Shown here one piece after another: positions 1 to 6,271 of a stretch of 8,028 nucleotides of DNA. This DNA comes from Chloroflexota bacterium. GTDB lineage: Bacteria; Chloroflexota; Anaerolineae; Anaerolineales; UBA11858. The notes beneath the pieces are model-generated. The model had not been told where the DNA came from, ran no database searches, and saw nothing but the letters and a program-made list of their open reading frames with translations. Numbering within the stretch: position 1 is the stretch's first letter; each line of letters begins with the position of its first letter. The DNA lies in NCBI GenBank assembly GCA_030666985.1, contig DAOUWT010000105.1, positions 1 to 8,028 of the forward strand, written 5' to 3'. The position numbers and the translations under genes are program-made.

Positions 1-747
1 ATTGTTCATGGATTGGCCGAACACTGTGGAAGGTATGCCAATGTCGTTAACCATTTTGTCCCCCTGGGCTATGCCGCCTATGGGCTGGATCACGTTGGGC
101 ATGGCAAATCGGAGGGGACGCGGGTACACGTGGAGAGATTCGAAGAGTTCACTGACACGCTCAAAATCTACTTTGATATGGTTTGCGAATGGCATCCAGA
201 TGCGCCAATTTTCCTGGTGGGCCACAGCATGGGGGACTTGATTGGAGCGGCTTATTTGCTTGACCATCAGGATGAACTTGCGGGGGCAGTTTTGTCGGGT
301 GCCAGCGTGAAAGTCCCGGAGGATATTTCGCCAGCCATAATTTTCGTTGGAAAGGTGCTTTCTGTTCTGTCTCCCAAAATGGGATTGATCCAACTGGAAG
401 CAGACGGCGTAAGCCAAGACCCGGCGGTCGTGGAAGCCTACATCAATGATCCCCTGGTGTATATTGGCAAATACACGGCCCGTTTAGCGGCGGAATTGCT
501 GAAAGCCATGGAGCGCGTTTCCGCGCAGGCGGGCACGATCCACTTGCCGCTCTTGCAGGGAAGCGCGGACAAACTCGTTGACCCCTCCGGCGCACAGATG
601 CTGTATGATAATGTAGGCTCTGATGACAAAGTGCTCGAACTCTACCAGGGCTTTTACCATGAGGTCTTCAACGAGCCAGGACGCGAGCAGGTGCTTCGGG
701 ATGTGGAAGTTTGGTTGGAGGGACGGTTATCTTCACTGCCTGTGTGA
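1..747 (+). CDS. Alpha/beta hydrolase, monoacylglycerol lipase/lysophospholipase type (5' end missing)
   Basis: This is a serine hydrolase of the Hydrolase_4 (monoacylglycerol lipase-like) family, expected to cleave fatty-acyl esters of monoglycerides or lysolipids in the cytosol or at the membrane. The frame is open from base 1 and gives 248 residues; the family usually has about 275, so some 25 N-terminal residues lie upstream. Visible motifs, numbered from base 1, are the oxyanion-hole HG at 3-4 followed by LAEHCGRY, the family hallmark GHGKSEG, the nucleophile elbow GHSMG with Ser76, an acid Asp190 in GSADKLVDP, and His220 in GFYHEVF. The triad is therefore complete. The elbow is followed by Asp rather than the more common Gly. 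The exact substrate cannot be told. It reads in the same direction as the RAMP operon, but the 157-bp gap and a candidate promoter at its 3' end suggest it is a separate transcription unit. Confidence 0.9.
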   Translation: MVHGLAEHCGRYANVVNHFVPLGYAAYGLDHVGHGKSEGTRVHVERFEEFTDTLKIYFDMVCEWHPDAPIFLVGHSMGDLIGAAYLLDHQDELAGAVLSGASVKVPEDISPAIIFVGKVLSVLSPKMGLIQLEADGVSQDPAVVEAYINDPLVYIGKYTARLAAELLKAMERVSAQAGTIHLPLLQGSADKLVDPSGAQMLYDNVGSDDKVLELYQGFYHEVFNEPGREQVLRDVEVWLEGRLSSLPV

Positions 748-760
748 GGTGTGCTAGAAT
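732..760 (+). promoter_or_regulatory. Candidate promoter for the RAMP operon
   Basis: An extended -10 element, TG-C-TAGAAT (TG at 752-753, hexamer 755-760, five of six matches to TATAAT), lies 17 bp downstream of TTCACT at 732-737, which matches TTGACA at four of six positions. The -35 falls within the last codons of the hydrolase gene. Transcription would start near 767 and give a leader of about 140 nt. This is a pattern match only. Confidence 0.45.
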
Positions 761-768
761 TATTGGCG

Positions 769-796
769 CACGCAACACGCACCACGCACCACGCAC
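769..796. repeat. 7-bp tandem repeat, CACGCAC x4
   Basis: Four adjacent 7-bp units occur: CACGCAA at 769-775, then CACGCAC at 776-782, 783-789 and 790-796. They sit just after the proposed transcription start in the leader of the RAMP operon. This is a microsatellite-like array with no visible function. The rest of the 748-904 gap is AT-rich and holds no gene I can support. Confidence 0.8.
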
Positions 797-893
797 CACA
801 AGTTTCCGGATGATTATTTTTGGGAACTCCCTAAAGTTAATTATCACACCATCTGAATCATCTTATGAAATCACTTGTCTATTTGTGCCTTTT

Positions 894-900
894 AGGAGGT
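894..900 (+). promoter_or_regulatory. Strong ribosome binding site of the RAMP fusion gene
   Basis: AGGAGGT lies 4 nt before the ATG at 905. This near-perfect Shine-Dalgarno sequence fixes the start of the large RAMP protein and marks it as the first gene of the operon. The two genes that follow have no comparable site. Confidence 0.85.
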
Positions 901-904
901 TAGA

Positions 905-3900
905 ATGACGACTTTACACGGAAAGTTAATTGCTGAAACTCCCATTTATCGCGGTAATGCTCGAAAGACTCTTTTTACTCGCGATGGCGATGGAACGGAA
1001 CGTCTCGTCTCCCTGGCCGGGGAGATTCAGGGCACAGCCCAATCATTGATGGATGCCTTTATAGGCGAGTCCCGTAATCAGAGAAATAGAGGGCTGCTCA
1101 ATGAATTGTGGCTGCGGCTGTATAGCACTTCTCTTCCTAAGGGGTTGATCACAGGCGTGGATTGCGAATTGCAGGAAGATTTCTATCCCCAGAACCGCTT
1201 TTTTGATCTGCGTATGGGAATTAAGCTGGATGAAGACCGCTGGGCGATTGAATCCAATGCTAATTATAAATATGAGACTCTGCTCCGTAACTCAGTGTTT
1301 GATTTCAGCATTAGTGTGAATGAACAAATTCTCGAAAAGAAGGACAATGCCGCTCGGCTGTATTATCTTCTCAACGAATTGGAGGAGGGACGCTTTTGGT
1401 TTGGGGCTGGCAAGAGCAAGGGATTGGGGCGTGTGAGGCTTGACATGGAATTACCTTTTTCTGCACCCAAGCACCCTCCTAAGATCAATGCTGATGCCAA
1501 CCATCTCAATATCTCAATGACTTTCAATGCGGAGAACCCAGTCATGGTTGGCTGGAATTGGGGGAAAGTAGACCCGGAAACCCCGATCTTTGCGGCTATC
1601 GAAGGGCAGGTTCTCGTTGAGGCCATGCGCAGTTTGCCACTTGTTATTCGAGAGCGATTAGCCATGAGCCTGGGAGGCCCTATCATCAGCCCAGAAGATT
1701 GGAAAAATAAATTGGCTGAATATTTACCTCGAGTGATTGCTGTTTTGCTGCGGGAGAGTTCCTTCAAGGAAGTTGATGTGTGGGTAATCCCTGAAGTGAA
1801 GCTCGCCAAATTGGGTAAGGGACGCTATCCGCTTTCGAAAAAAATTGTGGCAGCTGCGAAACCCCTTGTCGATCATCCTTTCTCTAGCAAAGAAGAAGCT
1901 GAAGCCAAGCTGGTTGAGGTACTGGAAGATAAAGCCAACATGGCTGGCCGTATTGTCGACATTATGGATCGTCAGCTCAAGACGCGCCAAGATTTCGATC
2001 AGAAAACTTGGATTGAAATTGCCAGTGGATTAGGAATGTCATCAGAGTTAGGAGGAAAACTCGTTCCCCAACTCTCTGATGAGGATGCTTTGACAAAAAC
2101 CCTTACGCAGGCCTGTAAACCTATTATGCCCCGGTTTTATGAGCAGGTAGATCGCCAGGTGAAGCTCTTGCAAAGCGATGCGTGGATTGACGTGGAAATT
2201 TCCAATCGCGAGGAACATTTGCACATAAAACAGATGATTCTCCATGGGGAAATCACTGAACGTGATTGGGGCGACGTGCAGCGCGTCCCTGAAGGAATCA
2301 GCGCCGCCGGGTGGAGGGATTTTCTCGCTTCTCACCGGCGTGTACGTTTCCAGCACATGAGGGATCGCCGAAATTTGCGTAAGAGTATTGAGAACGATAA
2401 AAATTTCATTGCTTTCCTAGAATCGCATCGGGATAAAGCGCGTCAGGAACTCAGCCAGCCTTATCACATGGACTTTCGAGCTGCCGGGCCTTCTGGCCGC
2501 GCTGTCTCACGTAAATATGGAAAGCCTTATGATACTATTTTCATGCGCATGCTCTCGTGGTCGCCATCTGCCCAGGGAGAAGGGTTGTGGGAAATTTACG
2601 TTCCCGGCAGCACCATCAAAGGGGCATTCCGCAAGCGTGCCTCTCAAGTGCTGAGGACGCTCTGGGGTGAAACTCCCCGGACACAAAACATAATAGGCCG
2701 ATTGTTCGGAAAGCAAGGTCAACGCGGTTTGGTTTATTTCTCCGATGCTTATCTGAGCGATCCGCTTGATCCCTCGCGGGCTTGGTGCTCTATGGATGGC
2801 GTGAAGATGAATTCTAAGACTGGGCAACCCGTGGAATCTGCGAAATCTGATTTTCTCTTTGCCTATGGGTCGCAGTTGGCCTTTCATTTGCGCCTGGATC
2901 TCCAGGATGTGACCCAAAAAGACTTCAAGGCAGTCGCTGTTCTAATTCACCTCGTGCATGACTTCCAGCGTGGTGATATTCCCCTGGGTGGTGAAAAAAC
3001 TAGCGGTTTCGGGTGGGTGGAAGCTGCAATCAATGGGACAACCTGGCTTACCGGTGGGATAGATGATGAAGGCGTACCGCTCTTTTCCGACGTGGAATTT
3101 GTTCAAGAAGGGATTTGGCATAAGATGGAGTTGGGCCGTGAAGAGGCTGCTGCTAAATTTGCTTCTCCACCCCCACTTAAGTCCACCCAGAATGCGACGA
3201 CTCCACCTAAAGCCAAGGGCGGCTTCATCTCTCACCGTGCTTTCGGCGGTTATTGCGGCATGCTGACCGTGGATGCCGAGGTATTATCCCCCATCACGGT
3301 TAGTGAAAGCGGAGAACCTTCATTCACAACACAAACGGGTGATGGGCCTGTCAATGGATGGGATTTCTTTTCTATGTCTCCTCCAGAAGCTGCCATGCGT
3401 GACGCCCAAAACGCCTATGCACTGCCCAGCAAGAGCATCAAAGGGATGTTGCGGCACATATACACCATTGCTACTGATTCTAAAGAGGCCAGTCGAAACA
3501 TCAATAATTTGAATCCAGCCGATAGTTTGTTTGGATGGGTTGGGCAAGGCCCCAATCAGGCCATTTCAGGACGTTTGTCTTTTGATTTTGGGTTCTTTGA
3601 TGAACCTGAATTGGCCTGGTTCAAGACGCCTTATCCGTATGGAAACTGGCATTTCGTAGGCCAGGAATGGAAGAATATTCCTGAAGGAACGGCTAAGAAA
3701 TCTATGGTGGATCAGGTCTGGCGGATATTTCCTCATACTCCGTTGGCGCCTGATGTACTAAGGTTAGATGACTTTCAACCAGACAGTGTCAAAGCGAGAT
3801 ATTTCAGGGCGATTTTGCCTGGCTCTCAGGCTCGTTTCAATATTCGCTTTTGGAACCTCACTGAAGAGGAATTGCAACGTCTTATGTGGTGTGTGGTTTT

Positions 3901-4126
3901 AGACGACACTCTGGCTCACAAGGTGGGCGGACAGCGATATTTGGGCTTCGGCAGCCTGCGTTTGAGCCTATCGCCAGAAAGTTACCTCATTGATTGGGCA
4001 GCCCGCTACGCCAGTAAGCCGGAGAGTGAATGGCAATTACCACTCCAAGCAGAGGAATGGCTGAACCCTGACGTTATTCTTCACCGGCGAGCATTGCAAC
4101 GGTTTTTGAATGTTAAATCGCTTTGA
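905..4126 (+). CDS. Multi-RAMP fusion protein (three Cas7-like units), CRISPR-associated
   Basis: This 1073-residue protein resembles fused Csm3/Cmr4/Cmr6-type (Cas7) RAMP subunits, which line up along a guide RNA in type III effectors. Unit 1 (about 1-185) opens with TPIYRGN, has a Csm3-like strand region at 104-112 and closes with a glycine-rich loop at 164-179 (GAGKSKGLGR). A second RAMP-like strand, ENPVMVGWNWG, lies at 210-220. A long, largely helical-looking charged segment follows (about 225-545). Unit 2 then shows PGSTIKG at 567-573, LFGKQGQRG at 600-608, FSDA at 612-615, MDGVKM at 630-635 and GGEKTSGFGWVEA at 695-707. A Pro-rich linker (about 750-778) leads to unit 3: VLSPITV near 795, LPSKSIKGMLR at 840-850, DSLFGW at 873-878 and GGQRYLGFGSLRL at 1008-1020. 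There is no HD or GGDD motif, so this is not Cas10. The catalytic Asp of target-cleaving Cas7 proteins is not certain; Asp27 or Asp29 in unit 1 is a candidate. RAMP identity is well supported; subtype is not. Confidence 0.85.
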   Translation: MTTLHGKLIAETPIYRGNARKTLFTRDGDGTERLVSLAGEIQGTAQSLMDAFIGESRNQRNRGLLNELWLRLYSTSLPKGLITGVDCELQEDFYPQNRFFDLRMGIKLDEDRWAIESNANYKYETLLRNSVFDFSISVNEQILEKKDNAARLYYLLNELEEGRFWFGAGKSKGLGRVRLDMELPFSAPKHPPKINADANHLNISMTFNAENPVMVGWNWGKVDPETPIFAAIEGQVLVEAMRSLPLVIRERLAMSLGGPIISPEDWKNKLAEYLPRVIAVLLRESSFKEVDVWVIPEVKLAKLGKGRYPLSKKIVAAAKPLVDHPFSSKEEAEAKLVEVLEDKANMAGRIVDIMDRQLKTRQDFDQKTWIEIASGLGMSSELGGKLVPQLSDEDALTKTLTQACKPIMPRFYEQVDRQVKLLQSDAWIDVEISNREEHLHIKQMILHGEITERDWGDVQRVPEGISAAGWRDFLASHRRVRFQHMRDRRNLRKSIENDKNFIAFLESHRDKARQELSQPYHMDFRAAGPSGRAVSRKYGKPYDTIFMRMLSWSPSAQGEGLWEIYVPGSTIKGAFRKRASQVLRTLWGETPRTQNIIGRLFGKQGQRGLVYFSDAYLSDPLDPSRAWCSMDGVKMNSKTGQPVESAKSDFLFAYGSQLAFHLRLDLQDVTQKDFKAVAVLIHLVHDFQRGDIPLGGEKTSGFGWVEAAINGTTWLTGGIDDEGVPLFSDVEFVQEGIWHKMELGREEAAAKFASPPPLKSTQNATTPPKAKGGFISHRAFGGYCGMLTVDAEVLSPITVSESGEPSFTTQTGDGPVNGWDFFSMSPPEAAMRDAQNAYALPSKSIKGMLRHIYTIATDSKEASRNINNLNPADSLFGWVGQGPNQAISGRLSFDFGFFDEPELAWFKTPYPYGNWHFVGQEWKNIPEGTAKKSMVDQVWRIFPHTPLAPDVLRLDDFQPDSVKARYFRAILPGSQARFNIRFWNLTEEELQRLMWCVVLDDTLAHKVGGQRYLGFGSLRLSLSPESYLIDWAARYASKPESEWQLPLQAEEWLNPDVILHRRALQRFLNVKSL

Positions 4127-5030
4127 TTGGTTAAGACGCAGCCGAAGTGGGGCAGAATTACTCGCTACTCTTCAATATTTTGAGTCTAATCCCAAGCTCC
4201 CCTTTCTGAACGGGGAGCTTGGGCCGGCCCATACGGCCTTCCGGGGGGCGTGTCAGCGGTGTTGGGTATATCCTCGTATGCCACTAAATGGCGAGGAACC
4301 GAATTCTGTAAATACGAGCCTGAGACCTTATTGCAAATTCTGCCAAGCAATTTTAAATCAGGCAAAGCATCTCGGAAACACATCCCGGCGCTCTACACTC
4401 GTATGGGGAATTACTAACCAAATCCCTAGACAATTACGAAACCGAGAAGGATTTTACGCCCAAAATCTTTTGGGTGTGTATATCCATGATAAATATCGTT
4501 GGCTTATGATGTTGTCGAAGTGGAGTGTAAAAGACTGGATCCAAGATTTGGTTCTCCACCATGGACATGAAATGCGGGGACTCATTCAGATATTGCCGAC
4601 GACAGGCCCAGATTTTGGCATTGACATGGGAGATATCCTTGCCAGAGCGGAGCACCACGAAGTTCATGCGGCTTCAGATCAGTTATCGGTTCGTTTCTAT
4701 GTTACACCTTATCAAGTCCTCACGTCACATTCTCGTGAGCGTCAAGGAAATCTCACTTTTGAGATCGCTGAATTTTTACGTCTCTTGGAAATGGCTGCTG
4801 TATTTCGGGTGATTCTGCGGCCCGAAGAACAAGAGATTCTTCGGGAGCTTTTGACTTTGGATGATTCCCAAGAGGAATTGTTTTACTGGGGACGTTTGTT
4901 GGGAGAATTAAGCCCGGAGGCTAGAGATATGTTGAGCAATTGGCGAATCCGGACCTGGCCGGAAACACGCCTTGATTTGCTTTATGAACTGCGGGATTAT
5001 GTGTATGTGGACTTTTCTAAAACCCCTTAA
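4110..5030 (+). CDS. Zinc-ribbon protein of the RAMP operon, function unknown
   Basis: I do not recognise this 306-residue protein as any named Cas family. Near the N-terminus it has a four-cysteine ribbon: Cys48-x2-Cys51 (CQRCWVYP) and Cys75-x2-Cys78 (YCKFC), a spacing typical of structural zinc binding. A basic stretch and a VWGITNQIPRQL segment follow. The middle has two His-rich patches, HHGHE at 150-154 and EHHEVH at 181-186. The C-terminal third, from about 210, is rich in Leu and Glu and probably helical. No signal peptide or membrane segment is visible. The ATG lies 17 bp inside the RAMP fusion gene and has no good Shine-Dalgarno sequence, so translation is probably coupled. Lying between a Cas7-like fusion and a Cas6-like gene, it may be a subunit, an adaptor or a regulator of the complex. 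A Cas11-like small-subunit role for the helical part is possible but unproven. A strong hairpin lies within the coding region at 4191-4223. Confidence 0.8.
   Translation: MLNRFDWLRRSRSGAELLATLQYFESNPKLPFLNGELGPAHTAFRGACQRCWVYPRMPLNGEEPNSVNTSLRPYCKFCQAILNQAKHLGNTSRRSTLVWGITNQIPRQLRNREGFYAQNLLGVYIHDKYRWLMMLSKWSVKDWIQDLVLHHGHEMRGLIQILPTTGPDFGIDMGDILARAEHHEVHAASDQLSVRFYVTPYQVLTSHSRERQGNLTFEIAEFLRLLEMAAVFRVILRPEEQEILRELLTLDDSQEELFYWGRLLGELSPEARDMLSNWRIRTWPETRLDLLYELRDYVYVDFSKTP
4191..4223 (+). other. Perfect 12-bp inverted repeat (hairpin) inside the zinc-ribbon gene
   Basis: CCCAAGCTCCCC at 4191-4202 is exactly complementary to GGGGAGCTTGGG at 4212-4223, with a 9-nt loop (TTTCTGAAC). A self-complementary GGGCCGGCCC at 4221-4230 overlaps its right end. 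In mRNA this is a very stable stem about 80 nt into the second gene. No T-run follows, so it is not an intrinsic terminator. The local sequence to about 4250 is markedly GC-richer than the surrounding coding DNA. It could modulate expression or RNA stability, or be an in-frame palindromic insertion. Confidence 0.85.
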
Positions 5031-6024
5031 CCTCATCCGTTATCTAATTGTATTACGTGTCAATAGTTCCCTGGTTCGTATGCCGCACTACCCGGCAACG
5101 GAGTGCTCTCTTGTGTTGGGATCAATGATCGCTAACCGCCTCCCGTCTCGGGAAGCCAAACCCTGGCAAAAGTCATTGGCAGCCTGGGATGAATATGGTG
5201 GCATTTCCATTGTCGGTAGAAAAAAACCTAAGCACGTTCCCAATGCGTCTTGGCCAATTGAAACAGTCTTGTTCTTTTATCCCGGCAAGCGAAGCTATAG
5301 CTCTGGTGAGTTGATATTTTGGGAACTTAAACTCATGGGAGAATGTGCAGACCATGGCATCTTCCTGGAAACCATCTTGCCTGCTTTGGAGGAAACCGGG
5401 TTTGCGTCAGATACTCCGTGGGTGTCTGCTAATACGCTTTGGGGACATTATGATATTCATGCCGTGTACGCAGCCCGGGGAGAGCGTTGGGAACCGATTG
5501 TTCAGGAAGGTAAATTAGACTTACAGTACAAGCCTACGCCTCACCAGTGGGCCAGCAACCTGGAGCTAGAACCATCTTTGAAATTTGATTCTCTGAACCT
5601 GGAGTGGATTACGCCTTTTGATTTGCGAGAAAATTTACCAGCTAATCGCAACAAGTATCACAAGAGGAAAAAACCCTGCAAAAATGAAATGCCCACACTG
5701 CAAAGAATACTAAACGCCTTGCTCGAACGTACAAGCCAATTGCTGCCCGCTAAGCACGCCGTCTCAGCAGATATTTGGGAAGCAATAGGAGAAGATGAGC
5801 AATTTCAACTAACAGACCTCTTAGAACAGGCTTCTCACACATCTATTCGGAACTACCACTTTACACATCCGCCTAAAGAATGGCCGGAACGATGGATTGG
5901 GCACGAAAGACTCACACATGTTCCACAAGCAGCCATCCCATACCTTCAACTAGCGTCAATTTTGCATATTGGGGGACAAACCCACCTCGGATGCGGAACT
6001 TTCCGGGTAGAATTAAGGGGATAA
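5005..6024 (+). CDS. cas6: Cas6-like CRISPR RNA-processing endoribonuclease (RAMP)
   Basis: Cas6 proteins cut CRISPR precursor RNA within the repeats and often stay bound to the guide. From the ATG at 5005 this protein has 339 residues, a usual Cas6 length. Its order of motifs fits the Cas6 family with a conserved C-terminal RAMP domain (PF10040 type): an N-terminal strand YLIVLRV; YPGKRSYSSGELIFWELKLMG at 92-112, split by the usual Tyr-Gly-Glu; LEWITPFDLREN near 199-210, matching the family's FLTPxRL strand; and a C-terminal glycine-rich loop LHIGGQTHLGCGTFRV at 320-335. The usual GKxT of that loop reads GGQT, and the RYSxRQ-like segment before it is degenerate (SIRNYHF), so catalysis may be altered. 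A catalytic His cannot be assigned. The gene overlaps the zinc-ribbon gene by 26 bp. ATGs at 4984 and 4999 and a TTG at 4972 are alternative starts; 5005 is chosen because GGG at 4991-4993 lies about 11 nt upstream and the RAMP fold begins soon after. Confidence 0.78.
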   Translation: MWTFLKPLNLIRYLIVLRVNSSLVRMPHYPATECSLVLGSMIANRLPSREAKPWQKSLAAWDEYGGISIVGRKKPKHVPNASWPIETVLFFYPGKRSYSSGELIFWELKLMGECADHGIFLETILPALEETGFASDTPWVSANTLWGHYDIHAVYAARGERWEPIVQEGKLDLQYKPTPHQWASNLELEPSLKFDSLNLEWITPFDLRENLPANRNKYHKRKKPCKNEMPTLQRILNALLERTSQLLPAKHAVSADIWEAIGEDEQFQLTDLLEQASHTSIRNYHFTHPPKEWPERWIGHERLTHVPQAAIPYLQLASILHIGGQTHLGCGTFRVELRG

Positions 6025-6025
6025 A

Positions 6026-6054
6026 AGCCTAAACCAGCCTAAACCAGCCTAAAC
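6026..6054. repeat. 10-bp tandem repeat, AGCCTAAACC x2.9
   Basis: The units 6026-6035, 6036-6045 and 6046-6054 are identical AGCCTAAACC, the last missing one base. The array begins 2 bp after the stop codon of the Cas6-like gene. It has no spacers and is not a CRISPR. It may be a slippage product or a protein-binding array; no role can be assigned. Confidence 0.9.
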
Positions 6055-6087
6055 TTTTGTAAATATTCAAACCCCGTGGATTTTTTT

Positions 6088-6119
6088 GGGGATGTTGCCA
6101 CCTGCGGGGATGTCGCCAC
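6088..6119. repeat. 18-bp-period GC-rich repeat in the intergenic gap
   Basis: GGGGATGTTGCCAC at 6088-6101 recurs as GGGGATGTCGCCAC at 6106-6119, one mismatch in 14, with an 18-bp period. It lies in a G-rich stretch (about 6088-6200) that looks non-coding on both strands and is compositionally unlike both neighbours. No terminator with a clear stem and T-run is visible after the Cas6-like gene. Confidence 0.6.
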
Positions 6120-6216
6120 GCGGGGGCGTGAGAGCAGGCCCTGAGCGTAGCGCCACGCATGGGGGAGGAACAACCCTGAGAGGGGCGGGAGGCGGTGGGC
6201 GAGTTTCTGCACAATC

Positions 6217-6225
6217 TGGTATAAT
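6217..6225 (+). promoter_or_regulatory. Extended -10 promoter of the Ig-like repeat protein gene
   Basis: TGGTATAAT at 6217-6225 is a perfect -10 hexamer (6220-6225) with an upstream TGn extension. The -35 region near 6196-6202 (TGGGCGA) is poor, which is usual when an extended -10 is present. Transcription would start near 6232 and give a leader of about 40 nt. It separates this gene from the RAMP operon. Confidence 0.7.
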
Positions 6226-6260
6226 CAAATTGTCCTTATTATTCCTTACTTTTTTTGCCT

Positions 6261-6267
6261 AGGAGGT
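6261..6267 (+). promoter_or_regulatory. Ribosome binding site of the Ig-like repeat protein gene
   Basis: AGGAGGT lies 4 nt before the ATG at 6272 and decides that start. Its context (TTTTGCCTAGGAGGTTA) closely resembles the leader of the RAMP fusion gene (GTGCCTTTTAGGAGGTTA), so it may reflect a common initiation context of this genome. Confidence 0.85.
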
Positions 6268-6271
6268 TACT

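Noticed and set aside
769..796. Short tandem repeat considered as a CRISPR array
   Set aside because: The units are 7 bp with no spacers; the 10-bp repeat at 6026-6054 fails for the same reason.
821..831. Small dyad GGGA-AC-TCCC in the RAMP operon leader as an operator
   Set aside because: Four-base arms around a two-base centre are expected by chance; nothing else supports a binding site.
1363..1809. Minus-strand open frame of 148 codons inside the RAMP fusion gene
   Set aside because: It has no recognisable motif or ribosome site and lies opposite a well-supported coding frame. Other minus-strand frames at 2048-2356, 2507-2917, 2942-3235 and 7034-7330 were dropped for the same reason.
905..4126. 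Direct assignment of the large protein as type III-E Cas7-11 (gRAMP)
   Set aside because: It shows three, not four, recognisable Cas7-like units and is shorter than the known proteins. A Cas6-like gene and a zinc-ribbon gene accompany it, not the Csx29/TPR-CHAT protease of III-E loci. Only the general architecture is similar.
4972..5004. TTG at 4972 as start of the Cas6-like protein
   Set aside because: It would add 11 residues (Cys- and Met-rich) with no Cas6 counterpart, uses a rare start codon and enlarges the overlap; ATG 5005 fits better, though 4984 and 4999 remain possible.
6066..6092. Possible terminator, ACCCC ... TTTTTTTGGGG, after the Cas6-like gene
   Set aside because: The T-run lies in the loop rather than after a stem, and the stem is only 4-5 bp, so it does not look like an intrinsic terminator.
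6029..6214. Minus-strand 61-codon open frame in the gap after the Cas6-like gene
   Set aside because: It spans repeats and a low-complexity GC-rich stretch and has no ribosome site or protein-like composition.
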